From an uncultured Anaerolineales bacterium (GTDB taxonomy: Bacteria; Chloroflexota; Anaerolineae; UBA4142), in NCBI GenBank assembly GCA_903825565.1, contig CAIKBD010000020.1, positions 1-34,028 on the forward strand: DNA of 34,028 nt, in the 5' to 3' direction. Shown piece after piece: positions 23,719-31,555 of this stretch. The notes under the pieces are model-generated. The model was not told the origin of the DNA and did no database searches. It worked only from the letters and a program-made list of their open reading frames with translations. Numbering within the stretch: the stretch's first letter is position 1; every line of letters starts with the position of its first letter. A program made the position numbers and the translations under genes.

Positions 23719-25422
23719 TTACGGGTCAAGCCACGCATCACCCGGGTTCCACGAATGAACCGAGTACGCGTCGAGATCGAAATGGACTTTGGAGGTATAC
23801 ACGACTGTGCGCGAGGTAATGAACAAGGGAATAAAGAGCGCTTCATCCTGGACGTACTTGATCAATGCTTCGCTCGTCGCTTTCTGCGTCGCCGCATCTT
23901 TCGCGGCGGCGGCTTGCGCCAGCAGTTCAGTGTACTTGGCGGGGACATCCGAGCTAAAAATCTTGGCGCGATTCGGTCCATCCGATTGCAACGCCGCAAC
24001 GTAGCTGGGGCTATCGGTGGTTAGACCTTGAAGCCAGACGCCATTTTTCCAACCCTCCAGGTGGAGCGTCGTGCCCGTCGCCGAATCGGGTTTCGACATT
24101 TCGGCTTGGATGCCCACGTCTTTAAGGTATGCTTGAATGGCAGTCAGCATTTCGTTTTCGATGCTACCCACCGCGTAGAAAGACATCTTGAAACCGTTGG
24201 GATAGCCCGCTTGCGCCAGCAACTGCTTGGCTTTGGCAGGATCGTACTTGCGCGCGTTCGCCGTAGCCACCGCACAGCCCAGGTGGGTTTCGGCGCAGGG
24301 ACCTACGGCGACTTTCCAAGTGCCATAACCAAACGCATCCACGATGGCTTGTTTGTCAATCGCGTGCTCGAAGGCATAGCGAACTTCTTTTTTCGAAAAA
24401 GGCGAGTCGGCATTGATGCTATCCGTGTAGATGATGCGACCCAGACCCGGCGTGGTATTGATCTTGTATCCTTGCTTGACCAGCTCGGGCGCGTTTTTCG
24501 CGTCGAGATAATCCCAGGCATTTGCCTGTCCGCTCAAGAACGCATTTTTCGATGTGTTTTGGTCGGCGACGAGGAGATAGGTGATTCCATCGAGGTAGGG
24601 CTTGCCCTTTTCCCAATAGTTGGCATTCTTGGTGAACACCAATTTTGTTTCGGCTTGAAATTCCTTGAGCATAAAGGGACCCGTGCCAACGACGTGGGTC
24701 GCGATGTATTCCGCAGTTTGTCCCTTGACGGAAGCCGGCGAGATCATCACGCCGTTGTGCCAGCTCAATTGATTCAGAATCGTGTTCGACCAATCGGAAA
24801 GATTGAGCTTGACGGTATAGGTGTCTACGACATCAACCGAAGTGATGACTTTTAATTCAGCGCGAGCGGTTCGGGTCGCGTCCAGGTTGTACTTGACGGC
24901 TTCGGCGTTAAAGTCGGTGCCATCGTGGAATTTGACACCTTGACGAAGTTTGAAGGTAATCGCTTTGCCATCCGGCGCAACGTCCCAACCGACCGCCAGT
25001 TTGTTTGGCACAAATTGTCCATCTGGGGCGACGCCGACGAGTGGCTCTGCCGCCGGAAAGAGATACAGCGTATTGCCCGGCGCAAAATTCGTGAGCGTGT
25101 TGCCGATTGGGTTGGGGAGCGCGCGGACGAGAATCGTCAACGTGCCGCCGGTTTTGGGTGTCACGCCGGCTGCCGGCGCTTTCGTCGGTTCGGGTGCTTT
25201 GGTCGCCGCCGCCGGCGCTTTCGTCGGTTCAGGTGCTTTGGTCGCCGCCGGTGCGCTCGTTGCGGGAGCGGTGGTCGCGGCGGGCGCTTTCGTCGGTTCG
25301 GGGGCTTTGGTGCTGGCTACTGGCGCGCTAGTCGGCGGCGCTTTGGTCGGTTCGGGGGTGGGTGTTGAACATGCCGCCAGCAACAAACTGGCGAGCACCA
25401 ACACAAACAATACTTTTTTCAT
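23719..25422 (-). CDS. ABC transporter substrate-binding lipoprotein (family 5, DppA/OppA-like)
   Basis: This 567-residue protein begins with a lipoprotein signal (KKVLFVLVLASLLLAACS), so Cys18 should be lipidated. A Thr/Pro/Ala/Lys linker follows (about 19-85) with repeats of EPTKAPAA, then a family 5 solute-binding fold. Recognisable segments are VAPDGQFVPNKLAVGWDV, KFHDGTDFNAEAVKYNLD and RYAFEHAIDKQAIVD. It captures peptides or other oligomers outside the membrane and delivers them to the two permeases. RBS AAAGGAGG is strong. Low-complexity linkers of this kind are common in Chloroflexota surface lipoproteins. Its promoter is at 25525-25578. Confidence 0.94.
   Translation of the reverse strand: MKKVLFVLVLASLLLAACSTPTPEPTKAPPTSAPVASTKAPEPTKAPAATTAPATSAPAATKAPEPTKAPAAATKAPEPTKAPAAGVTPKTGGTLTILVRALPNPIGNTLTNFAPGNTLYLFPAAEPLVGVAPDGQFVPNKLAVGWDVAPDGKAITFKLRQGVKFHDGTDFNAEAVKYNLDATRTARAELKVITSVDVVDTYTVKLNLSDWSNTILNQLSWHNGVMISPASVKGQTAEYIATHVVGTGPFMLKEFQAETKLVFTKNANYWEKGKPYLDGITYLLVADQNTSKNAFLSGQANAWDYLDAKNAPELVKQGYKINTTPGLGRIIYTDSINADSPFSKKEVRYAFEHAIDKQAIVDAFGYGTWKVAVGPCAETHLGCAVATANARKYDPAKAKQLLAQAGYPNGFKMSFYAVGSIENEMLTAIQAYLKDVGIQAEMSKPDSATGTTLHLEGWKNGVWLQGLTTDSPSYVAALQSDGPNRAKIFSSDVPAKYTELLAQAAAAKDAATQKATSEALIKYVQDEALFIPLFITSRTVVYTSKVHFDLDAYSVHSWNPGDAWLDP
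25172..25249. repeat. Tandem 39-bp repeat in the lipoprotein linker
   Basis: Two 39-bp units (25172-25210 and 25211-25249) differ at one base. Degenerate partial copies continue to about 25358. They encode the EPTKAP-type linker repeats. Copy number may vary by slippage. Confidence 0.85.
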
Positions 25423-25524
25423 CGAACAATCCTCCTTTGGATTTGATTAAAGGGGCATGGAATTCAGGCGTTTGATTTTCTGTTCGCTGGTAATCACTCC
25501 TTTTTCCGCTCAAACGGCATTTTT

Positions 25525-25578
25525 TATAACACCGTTTCACTTTTTTACATTATATCACGGAGATTCGGCAGATGTCAA
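25525..25578 (-). promoter_or_regulatory. Promoter and candidate operator of the ABC transporter operon
   Basis: On the - strand TTGACA (25578-25573) and TATAAT (25554-25549) are 18 bp apart. TGAAACGGTGTTATA (25539-25525) begins 9 bp after the -10 box. Its left half is identical to the operator at 19720-19734 and its right half matches at 4 of 6 bases. Confidence 0.7.
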
Positions 25579-25585
25579 AAGTAAT

Positions 25586-25628
25586 GAAAAGGGCGACGCT
25601 TTTTCTAATCCAGAAAAATGTGTCGCCC
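25586..25628 (-). terminator. Terminator-like hairpin after the CocE-type hydrolase gene
   Basis: GGGCGACGCTTTTTCT (25591-25606) pairs imperfectly with AGAAAAATGTGTCGCCC (25612-25628). On the - strand the hairpin is followed by TTTTC, just before the next promoter. The inverted GGGCGA ends resemble the repeat at 15938-16014. Confidence 0.55.
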
Positions 25629-25634
25629 CGATGT

Positions 25635-27680
25635 CTACTTTTTCGCCGTGAACGCCATCTCGTCCCCGTAATAGTACTTGGCTCCGAATTTCCCTTCGAT
25701 GGTGATGTTCGATTGGTTGGCTAGATCGCGGAAGGTGACGATCAAGTTGTTGCCATCCACCTCGACCAATTCGGCGGGCACACCCTGGGCTTTGATCGAA
25801 TCGAGCTGGAGGTCGTGCAGATAACGCTTGTCCATCGTTTTGGGAAACGCCACGACCGCTTGCACACGATTATCCCGCGACTCGATTTTTTCGATGGTCG
25901 CCTCGATGGGCGCGTTGACCGGCAGAGTGATGTGCGAACAGCGCGTTGCATCACGATAGAAACTGACGACCGGCGCGGGATCGAACACGGGTGTGATGGG
26001 CGGCGAGTTGCGGCGCGGGATCGCAACACACGAGATCACCAAGCGAATGCGATGCCCGACTTTGAAATTGTAGGCGAGTGTCGCCAAATCAAAACTCAAT
26101 TCGACCGGTTCGCCGGGCGTGAGCGGTTGATAGTCCTCGGCAAAGCAACGATGATACGGCAGTCCCGAATTGTTGAACGGCGGATCATTGAGCGCGCGCA
26201 ACGACGCACGGATTTGTCCATCATCCGTTCCCGGAATTTGCGTGGCGTTTCCGTTCTCATCCACATCGTAAAGAAAAGCCAGGAAGTCGTTGTCAGTGGC
26301 AGTCGAAGAAATCCAGAGATGCACCACCGGATTTCCGGTGACGATGGCATCGGCGGTCAGCGCATCGGTTGTATAGACCATGCCTTTTTGATTGCGATTA
26401 TCTGCCGTCACGGTGTAATCAACGGTGTACTGATCGTTCGCCTCGGTGCTTGTGGGCGCGATGGTGTTGAGCGTTCCCCGGTTGACGCCGGTATGCATCG
26501 CCTCCACGCTTGGCGCGCCAAAATAATAATTGACGCACTTGGCATTCGGCGGAGACCACTGCCAGGCAAATCGCCATTGCTTGTCTTTCGATGGAGCGTG
26601 ATTCAAATAATAATAAATGGGTGGCTCATTCATAATGCCATTTGGCACACCCTTGAGCCAGTAATCGAACCAGCGCAGTTCCTCGGTGGTGATGTTGAAA
26701 TCGTTCAAAGGATGAGAATGAAAATCAGAGCACCAGTTGCAATGATTGCCGCCACCCAGGATTGTTTTCGACGGATTCGTGAGCGTGTTGAGCTTGATGA
26801 TGACGCCACTCTTGACGCGATAATCTTCGCCCCAGTTTGACGATTGATAAAACGGAATGTTCGCCGCTTGAATTTCCGGAAAATGCGTGAACGTGTTGAC
26901 GAGCAAATGAATTTGCACATCTCTGCCGATGAGGGCTTGCACCCAGGAGGAAATACTGTCGCGAAAAGGTGTAACGCCGAATTCCAAATTCCAACGATGC
27001 TGATCTCGCGCGGCATTCAACATCTCGCCGGTGGCATCTTCGTCAACTGCAACCGCGTCCGCATCCTGGGTCGGATATTGCGCGGCAGGGTACGCCGGCG
27101 GATTCGGTCCGGTCACGGCAGTCACGCCATTGATGTCATAGTACTCGCTCGGTGCGCTCAACGGCATAATCGCTTTGAGATGCGGCGGATTCGTTGCCGC
27201 GGCTTGCCATTGCGAATGTCCCGTCGCCGAGCAACCCCACATGCCCACGTTGCCATCCGACCAGGGTTGCGCGGCGAGCCACTCGGTAATGTCATACGCA
27301 TCCCAGTATGCCTCAGGTTGCCACTCGGTTCGTTTCGGCGTAATCGCCCAACCGAACGACGCATAACTGCCGCGCATATCCGCAATCGCCACGACATAAC
27401 CGTACTTGACGAGAGCCATCGCCGCGCCGGGATAATGTTCGCCGGTCAGTCCGCCCTCGAACGCGCGCCGGTTGTACGTCATGTGCATCCAGACGACAGG
27501 GAGTTTTGCTTCAACCACTTGTCCGTGCAACGTAGGGCGGATAATGTCCACCGCGATTTTGGTGCCGTCGCGCACGGTCACATATTGCGCGGTGAGTTGA
27601 TAGCCATCGTACAACACCGGCGAATAACCGCTGTACTGACCTGGTTGGGAGACCTTGTTCTCGACCATTCCTATCGCCAT
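25635..27680 (-). CDS. CocE/NonD family serine hydrolase (X-Pro dipeptidyl-peptidase S15 type)
   Basis: This 681-residue alpha/beta hydrolase has the S15/CocE layout. The catalytic domain opens with VTVRDGTKIAVDIIRP and has the nucleophile elbow GMWGCSATGHSQW (Ser in GCSATG). The probable active-site His lies in GGGNHCNW. The C-terminal jelly-roll domain contains LWISSTATDNDFLAFLYDVDENG and HRIRLVISC. The family hydrolyses esters, acylated antibiotics or X-Pro peptides. No signal peptide is seen, so it is probably cytoplasmic. ATG 27680 follows GAGGAG by 6 bp. An extension to 27731 lies in a repeat and was rejected. It lies next to the peptide importer operon, so a peptidase role is possible. 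Esterase action on the pathway substrate is equally possible. Confidence 0.9.
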   Translation of the reverse strand: MAIGMVENKVSQPGQYSGYSPVLYDGYQLTAQYVTVRDGTKIAVDIIRPTLHGQVVEAKLPVVWMHMTYNRRAFEGGLTGEHYPGAAMALVKYGYVVAIADMRGSYASFGWAITPKRTEWQPEAYWDAYDITEWLAAQPWSDGNVGMWGCSATGHSQWQAAATNPPHLKAIMPLSAPSEYYDINGVTAVTGPNPPAYPAAQYPTQDADAVAVDEDATGEMLNAARDQHRWNLEFGVTPFRDSISSWVQALIGRDVQIHLLVNTFTHFPEIQAANIPFYQSSNWGEDYRVKSGVIIKLNTLTNPSKTILGGGNHCNWCSDFHSHPLNDFNITTEELRWFDYWLKGVPNGIMNEPPIYYYLNHAPSKDKQWRFAWQWSPPNAKCVNYYFGAPSVEAMHTGVNRGTLNTIAPTSTEANDQYTVDYTVTADNRNQKGMVYTTDALTADAIVTGNPVVHLWISSTATDNDFLAFLYDVDENGNATQIPGTDDGQIRASLRALNDPPFNNSGLPYHRCFAEDYQPLTPGEPVELSFDLATLAYNFKVGHRIRLVISCVAIPRRNSPPITPVFDPAPVVSFYRDATRCSHITLPVNAPIEATIEKIESRDNRVQAVVAFPKTMDKRYLHDLQLDSIKAQGVPAELVEVDGNNLIVTFRDLANQSNITIEGKFGAKYYYGDEMAFTAKK

Positions 27681-27701
27681 AAATTCTCCTCGTGAAAATA
27701 A

Positions 27702-27769
27702 GACGCGGATTACGCGGATGAACACGGACAAAAATAAATTGTCCGCGCTCGTCTACGCTCGTCCGCGTC
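27702..27769. repeat. Intergenic GCGGAT-type palindromic repeat, copy 2
   Basis: Ends GACGCGGA (27702-27709) and TCCGCGTC (27762-27769) enclose an inner hairpin CGGACAA/TTGTCCG (27725-27731 and 27739-27745). It lies in the 140-bp gap between the PrpD-like and hydrolase genes and shares AATTGTCCGCGCTCGTC with 1589-1647. Confidence 0.65.
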
Positions 27770-27820
27770 CTAGTGATTTTTAACGATTCACGAAAATGTT
27801 TCGTGCGACGCCATCGCGCA

Positions 27821-29233
27821 TCAAAACGCCATCAACGCCGTCAACTGATTGACATCGTTCACGGTTTCGATATGCCAAACCGTGTCAAAGATTTTTTTGA
27901 TTTGCTCGTCGCGCATGTATTTCGTCGCCATCTTGCCAAACTTGTCTTCGAGTTCCTGGTCCGTCAGCGGATCATTGCCGAAACCGTGCGGCACATCAAT
28001 ATGCTTTTCGAACTTGCGCCCATCGGTCGTGGTAATCTCGGAACTGCCGGCGCGACCTCGTTCGGGAATACTGGGATCAGGTTCAACGGTGATTTTTTCG
28101 ATCAGGTCGAGCACCACCGGGTCGGTGAATTTTTTCGGATCGAACGCGTCAGGACTGTACGCGCGTTCCTTGATCGCGATGGCGTTCGCATAAAACGCGC
28201 TGTGGTCGGCGCTCTCGGCATTCCTGGGATATTTTTTCGCCGCGTACGTCGTGTGTTGCGATTCCTTGAGACCGGCTTTGATTCGCACCGAAGCGATTTG
28301 TTCCGGCTTCAAATCGTACTCGTTTACGATGGCGAGCGTTGCCAAGATGTGGGCAATCGAACTGATGTTGGCGGGCAGATACTTGTGGCGCGTCTGCAAA
28401 ATTCGCCAGCCGCTAAAATCGGTGAGCCGGTCGAGCACCAGGTTGTCCTGGAACACCACTTGGCGCAAACCGTTTTCGCCTTCGACGATGCGTTCGGGTC
28501 CGGTGAAACCTTGTTGCGCCATCAAGCACGCCAGCACCGCGCTGTGCGCGACGAAACCAAAGCGCAGATTTTTCGACATGGTGTTTTCTTCATAGTTCGT
28601 GTCGAGAATGCCCAGCGGCAAACTGTGCGACGCGCAAATGCCAATCGCATTCGCAATTTGGTCTTCGCTCAGATTCATCAGCTTGCCCAACGCTGGCGGC
28701 ATGTTGAGTCCGCCGCGAATATCCGGCGTCCAGCCCTTGATGCCCAACGACTCGCCCCAGGATTTGCCGGTCGCTTCGGTGACGCGCGCGCCCAACTCGT
28801 ACGAAATCACAATCGAGGTGAGCACATCGCGTCCACTCGATTTTTCGCGTTCGGCAATCGCCAGGATGCCGGGAATCGAATCGCTGTTGTGCGCGCCGCC
28901 GCCCACATCGTTGAAATCGAGAAAGCGCACCAGGAAACTGTTGAGCAAAGTTACATTCAACACCGTGCTTTTTTTCCCAGAACCAAACAGCGTCGCTTCT
29001 TCTTTACCGCCCAATTCTTGCAAAACCGTTTCGCACATCACGCGCCCCGGCGCATCGTACGCGCCAATCGCGCAACCGAGCGCATCGAGCAGACAGCGTT
29101 TGGCTTGATGCACCACGTTCGCCGGTAGCATTTCGAAATCGAGACCCAGGGCATAGCGCGCGAATTGATGCGCGACGCTCGCACGATACGCCAGTTCGAG
29201 TTCTTGCCACGCGAGGTCACGTTGTAGCGTCAT
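27821..29233 (-). CDS. MmgE/PrpD family protein (2-methylcitrate dehydratase-like)
   Basis: This 470-residue protein has the MmgE/PrpD fold. It starts with an alpha-helical domain containing CLLDALGCAIGAYDAPG, continues with FLDFNDVGGGAHNSDSIPGILAIAE and GWTPDIRGGLN, and a smaller C-terminal domain includes PHGFGNDPLTDQELEDKF. PrpD dehydrates 2-methylcitrate. Relatives include cis-aconitate decarboxylase and iminodisuccinate epimerase, so lyase chemistry on a di- or tricarboxylate is the safest call. It follows the flavoprotein gene by 11 bp, and a tricarboxylate-type importer lies upstream, which fits a polycarboxylate substrate. ATG 29233 with GAGGAAA upstream was chosen over an in-frame extension to 29461 that overlaps the flavoprotein gene. 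Confidence 0.9.
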   Translation of the reverse strand: MTLQRDLAWQELELAYRASVAHQFARYALGLDFEMLPANVVHQAKRCLLDALGCAIGAYDAPGRVMCETVLQELGGKEEATLFGSGKKSTVLNVTLLNSFLVRFLDFNDVGGGAHNSDSIPGILAIAEREKSSGRDVLTSIVISYELGARVTEATGKSWGESLGIKGWTPDIRGGLNMPPALGKLMNLSEDQIANAIGICASHSLPLGILDTNYEENTMSKNLRFGFVAHSAVLACLMAQQGFTGPERIVEGENGLRQVVFQDNLVLDRLTDFSGWRILQTRHKYLPANISSIAHILATLAIVNEYDLKPEQIASVRIKAGLKESQHTTYAAKKYPRNAESADHSAFYANAIAIKERAYSPDAFDPKKFTDPVVLDLIEKITVEPDPSIPERGRAGSSEITTTDGRKFEKHIDVPHGFGNDPLTDQELEDKFGKMATKYMRDEQIKKIFDTVWHIETVNDVNQLTALMAF

Positions 29234-29244
29234 GGTAATTTCCT

Positions 29245-30822
29245 CTATCTCCAGAGCGGTTCTTGCGCGACGTTCTCGCCGGCGAGACTGCCCATCGCGA
29301 TATTTTCCGCGATGTTGCCGCCGCCGTTGTACAACATGCCAAAGAACGAGCCGAACTCGCCCGCCGCATACAACCGGGGAATGGGCGTTTTGTCCGGGCG
29401 CAAAACCTGGCATTGGATATTTTTCAACGGACCACCCTGGGTGTTCGGTCCGCCGGGCCACAACTTGACCGCATAGTACGGCGGGTCTTGGAGTGCGCCC
29501 AAACTTTTGGGTGGACGATGGAAATCCAGGTCTTGCCCGTCGCGGCTGAATTGATTGTACCGTTCGACGGTGGCTTTGAAATTTTCGACATTCATCAAGC
29601 CGTCATTGTCCGGGTCGGCGGCGAGAATCTGTCCGATGTCTTCAATCGTATTTGCTTTCCAAACCCAGCCCTTTTCGATTTCGGCTAGATTGTCTTGGCT
29701 CCACACGTAATGAATCGCGCCCTTGACACCGCGCGGCGGATTGCACGCGCCGTGTACGCCGGCGAGTGGACCCAGTTGCCGGCGCTTTTCGTCAAAAATC
29801 CAATAACAAGGAATGCGTGGATAACACAACGCATGACCATCATAGCCGGCAAGTTCGTAACCGAACGCGTGTCCCTTGAAGCGTTCGTTGCTAAAACGAT
29901 TGCCGCGCTTGTCCACAAAAATACTCATCTGCGAATGATGCTGGGTGCCAAAGGCGATGGGATGTTCGGGGAATTTCATCGTGACGCGGTACGAGATGCT
30001 GTTCATGTGCCACAACGCCGCGCCGACTTCTTGCACCATCTTGATGCCGTCGCCGGTGTTTCCTGGGTTGCCGGTAAATTCGATTGGCAAGGGGCGCAAA
30101 TAATTTTTCTTGAGGAAATGATCGTGCTCAAAACCGCCACAGGTCAGCACGACGCCGCGTGTCGCTTTGACCGCAACTTGTTCGCCATCGCGCACGCCGA
30201 TGACGCCGCGCACCGCGCCATCTTCCACGACGAGATGTTGCGCGGGCGTGCCCCACAGCACGCGGATATTTCTTTTTTCGACGGCATTCGAGAGCGTCCT
30301 GAAAAACGCCGCGCCGTGCCGATAGTCGTCGGTCTTTGCCATCCAAAACACGCGCATCACTTCCGAGCCGGGCAATTCCGGAAAATCGGCATCGTACATC
30401 GCCGATGCCTTGCCGACGTTTTCAACTTTGAGACCGGAAAACGCAAATGCTGGGCTGGAGCTTTCCTTGCCGCCCACCACGCCGCCGATAGATTCCATCC
30501 ATTTGGCATTTTGCGTCATGCGTTGCGCCAACAATCGAATCATTGCTTCTTCTTCGCTATCGGCTGGTTCGTTGGCAATCCGCCGCAAGCCGAGAAAATA
30601 TTGCGCGGCTTTTTCCGCGTCTTCGGGGCACAGAAACGCGCCGCCGCTCATGCGCGTACTCGGCGTGTGATTCGTGCGCGTCGGCGTATCCGCAAGTTGC
30701 TTTTCCATAATCACCACTTGTGCGCCCACATTCGCCGCGGCGATGGCGGCAACGCCTCCCGCGCCGCCGTACCCAACGATGACAACTTCTGCTTCTTCAG
30801 TCCAATGGATATGCTCGTTCAT
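29245..30822 (-). CDS. FAD-dependent fumarate-reductase/ketosteroid-dehydrogenase-like flavoprotein
   Basis: This 525-residue protein has an N-terminal dinucleotide fold (AEVVIVGYGGAGGVAAIAAA), the GVVLTCGGFEHD segment and a C-terminal FAD end with LYAAGEFGSFFGMLYNGGGN. This is the soluble flavoprotein family of fumarate reductase, urocanate reductase, KstD and tricarballylate dehydrogenase (TcuA). It would oxidise a CH-CH bond to C=C or the reverse. No signal peptide, Tat motif or haem-binding motif is seen, so it is cytoplasmic with an unknown electron partner. Start ATG 30822 follows AAGGAG. An upstream ATG at 30837 has no such site. Its neighbours (tct transporter, PrpD-like lyase) suggest a polycarboxylate substrate, but this is inference. 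Confidence 0.87.
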   Translation of the reverse strand: MNEHIHWTEEAEVVIVGYGGAGGVAAIAAANVGAQVVIMEKQLADTPTRTNHTPSTRMSGGAFLCPEDAEKAAQYFLGLRRIANEPADSEEEAMIRLLAQRMTQNAKWMESIGGVVGGKESSSPAFAFSGLKVENVGKASAMYDADFPELPGSEVMRVFWMAKTDDYRHGAAFFRTLSNAVEKRNIRVLWGTPAQHLVVEDGAVRGVIGVRDGEQVAVKATRGVVLTCGGFEHDHFLKKNYLRPLPIEFTGNPGNTGDGIKMVQEVGAALWHMNSISYRVTMKFPEHPIAFGTQHHSQMSIFVDKRGNRFSNERFKGHAFGYELAGYDGHALCYPRIPCYWIFDEKRRQLGPLAGVHGACNPPRGVKGAIHYVWSQDNLAEIEKGWVWKANTIEDIGQILAADPDNDGLMNVENFKATVERYNQFSRDGQDLDFHRPPKSLGALQDPPYYAVKLWPGGPNTQGGPLKNIQCQVLRPDKTPIPRLYAAGEFGSFFGMLYNGGGNIAENIAMGSLAGENVAQEPLWR

Positions 30823-30864
30823 GCCGCTCCTTATCAACTTGACTCGGCTAAGCCAAAACCAAAC

Positions 30865-30930
30865 CGGTTATCCGCGAATAACGCAAATCTTTGCTAATCT
30901 TTTTCATTCGCGCAGATTGGCGGATGAAAA
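30865..30930. repeat. Diverged palindromic repeat in the tctB-flavoprotein gap
   Basis: TTATCCGCGAATAACGCAAATC and ATTCGCGCAGATTGGCGGATGAA form an imperfect inverted repeat resembling the GCGGAT family at 1589 and 27702. The rest of this 235-bp gap holds the terminator-like hairpin at 30976-31017. I see no convincing promoter in it. Confidence 0.45.
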
Positions 30931-30975
30931 AATTTTTGCTTGATGTACACAAATTTCACGAGGCAGGCACTAGAA

Positions 30976-31017
30976 GAAAAATACGAATCTGGAGTCTCCG
31001 GAAAACGGGACTCCAGA
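30976..31017 (-). terminator. Terminator-like hairpin after tctB
   Basis: On the - strand TCTGGAGTCCCG and CGGAGACTCCAGA (genomic 31017-31006 and 31000-30988) form a stem with one bulge and loop TTTTC. It is followed by TTCGTATTTTTCTTCT. It may end the transporter transcript in part before the flavoprotein gene. Confidence 0.6.
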
Positions 31018-31057
31018 CTGATGCCGAAACGCGTCCACTTGCGACTTGGGTTTTCGC

Positions 31058-31555
31058 TTATGGATTTAGTTGGCGGTTGAGCCACTCGATCACGATGCCT
31101 GGGTACAGCTCAATCTGCAACAACGTGGTGAATACCAAGTAGATGATCACGATCATGCCAACGCCCAGCAGGATTGCCGTCCACCACTGGCTTCCGTGCC
31201 GCCACAAGTACACAAACATCCAAAGCGGTACTGCGATGATGAAACCCAAGCCGTAGACCAATGCGATCAGCCCGGCAAACCAGAGGAAGGCTTGGAAGTA
31301 CGCGCGGAGCGGTGTGCCGATTATTTTCTCGTCCTCGATCACATCGCCATCTTCATCGGTCGGCATATTTTGCCTAGCGCCCGCTTTCAAATCTTGGATC
31401 AGCGCAAACAACGCCAACACGATGGTCAACCCAGACATTAGCGCCGGCATCAGTTTGACTTTGATGTCAGAATAACCGAGCGAGGCGACAAAGAACACGC
31501 TCATGACGAGCAACACGACGATCAAGAACCAGGCGGTTGGACTGAGTTTTCTCAT
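31058..31555 (-). CDS. tctB: Tripartite tricarboxylate transporter small membrane subunit (TctB family)
   Basis: This 165-residue protein has four hydrophobic segments (about residues 8-26, 33-52, 92-112 and 120-150) and a charged central loop (DEDGDVIEDEKIIG), which matches the TctB layout. TctB partners TctA in the inner membrane to import carboxylates with the TctC binding protein, driven by an ion gradient. Its ATG overlaps the TGA stop of tctA (ATGA), so the two are translationally coupled. Sequence conservation in this subunit is low, so the identification rests mostly on size, topology and neighbours. Confidence 0.85.
   Translation of the reverse strand: MRKLSPTAWFLIVVLLVMSVFFVASLGYSDIKVKLMPALMSGLTIVLALFALIQDLKAGARQNMPTDEDGDVIEDEKIIGTPLRAYFQAFLWFAGLIALVYGLGFIIAVPLWMFVYLWRHGSQWWTAILLGVGMIVIIYLVFTTLLQIELYPGIVIEWLNRQLNP

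Noticed and set aside
23658-23846. N-terminal extension of the DppB-type permease
   Set aside because: It runs through the 16-bp palindrome and opposite the coding end of the binding-protein gene. The GTG at 23657 has a good Shine-Dalgarno site and gives the standard N-terminus.
27773-29128. Long + strand open frame (451 codons)
   Set aside because: It is a shadow of the PrpD-like gene on the other strand, with no ribosome-binding site or recognisable domain.
29234-29461. N-terminal extension of the PrpD-like protein
   Set aside because: It overlaps the flavoprotein gene in another frame and is Arg-rich. ATG 29233 has a ribosome-binding site and begins the family-like sequence.
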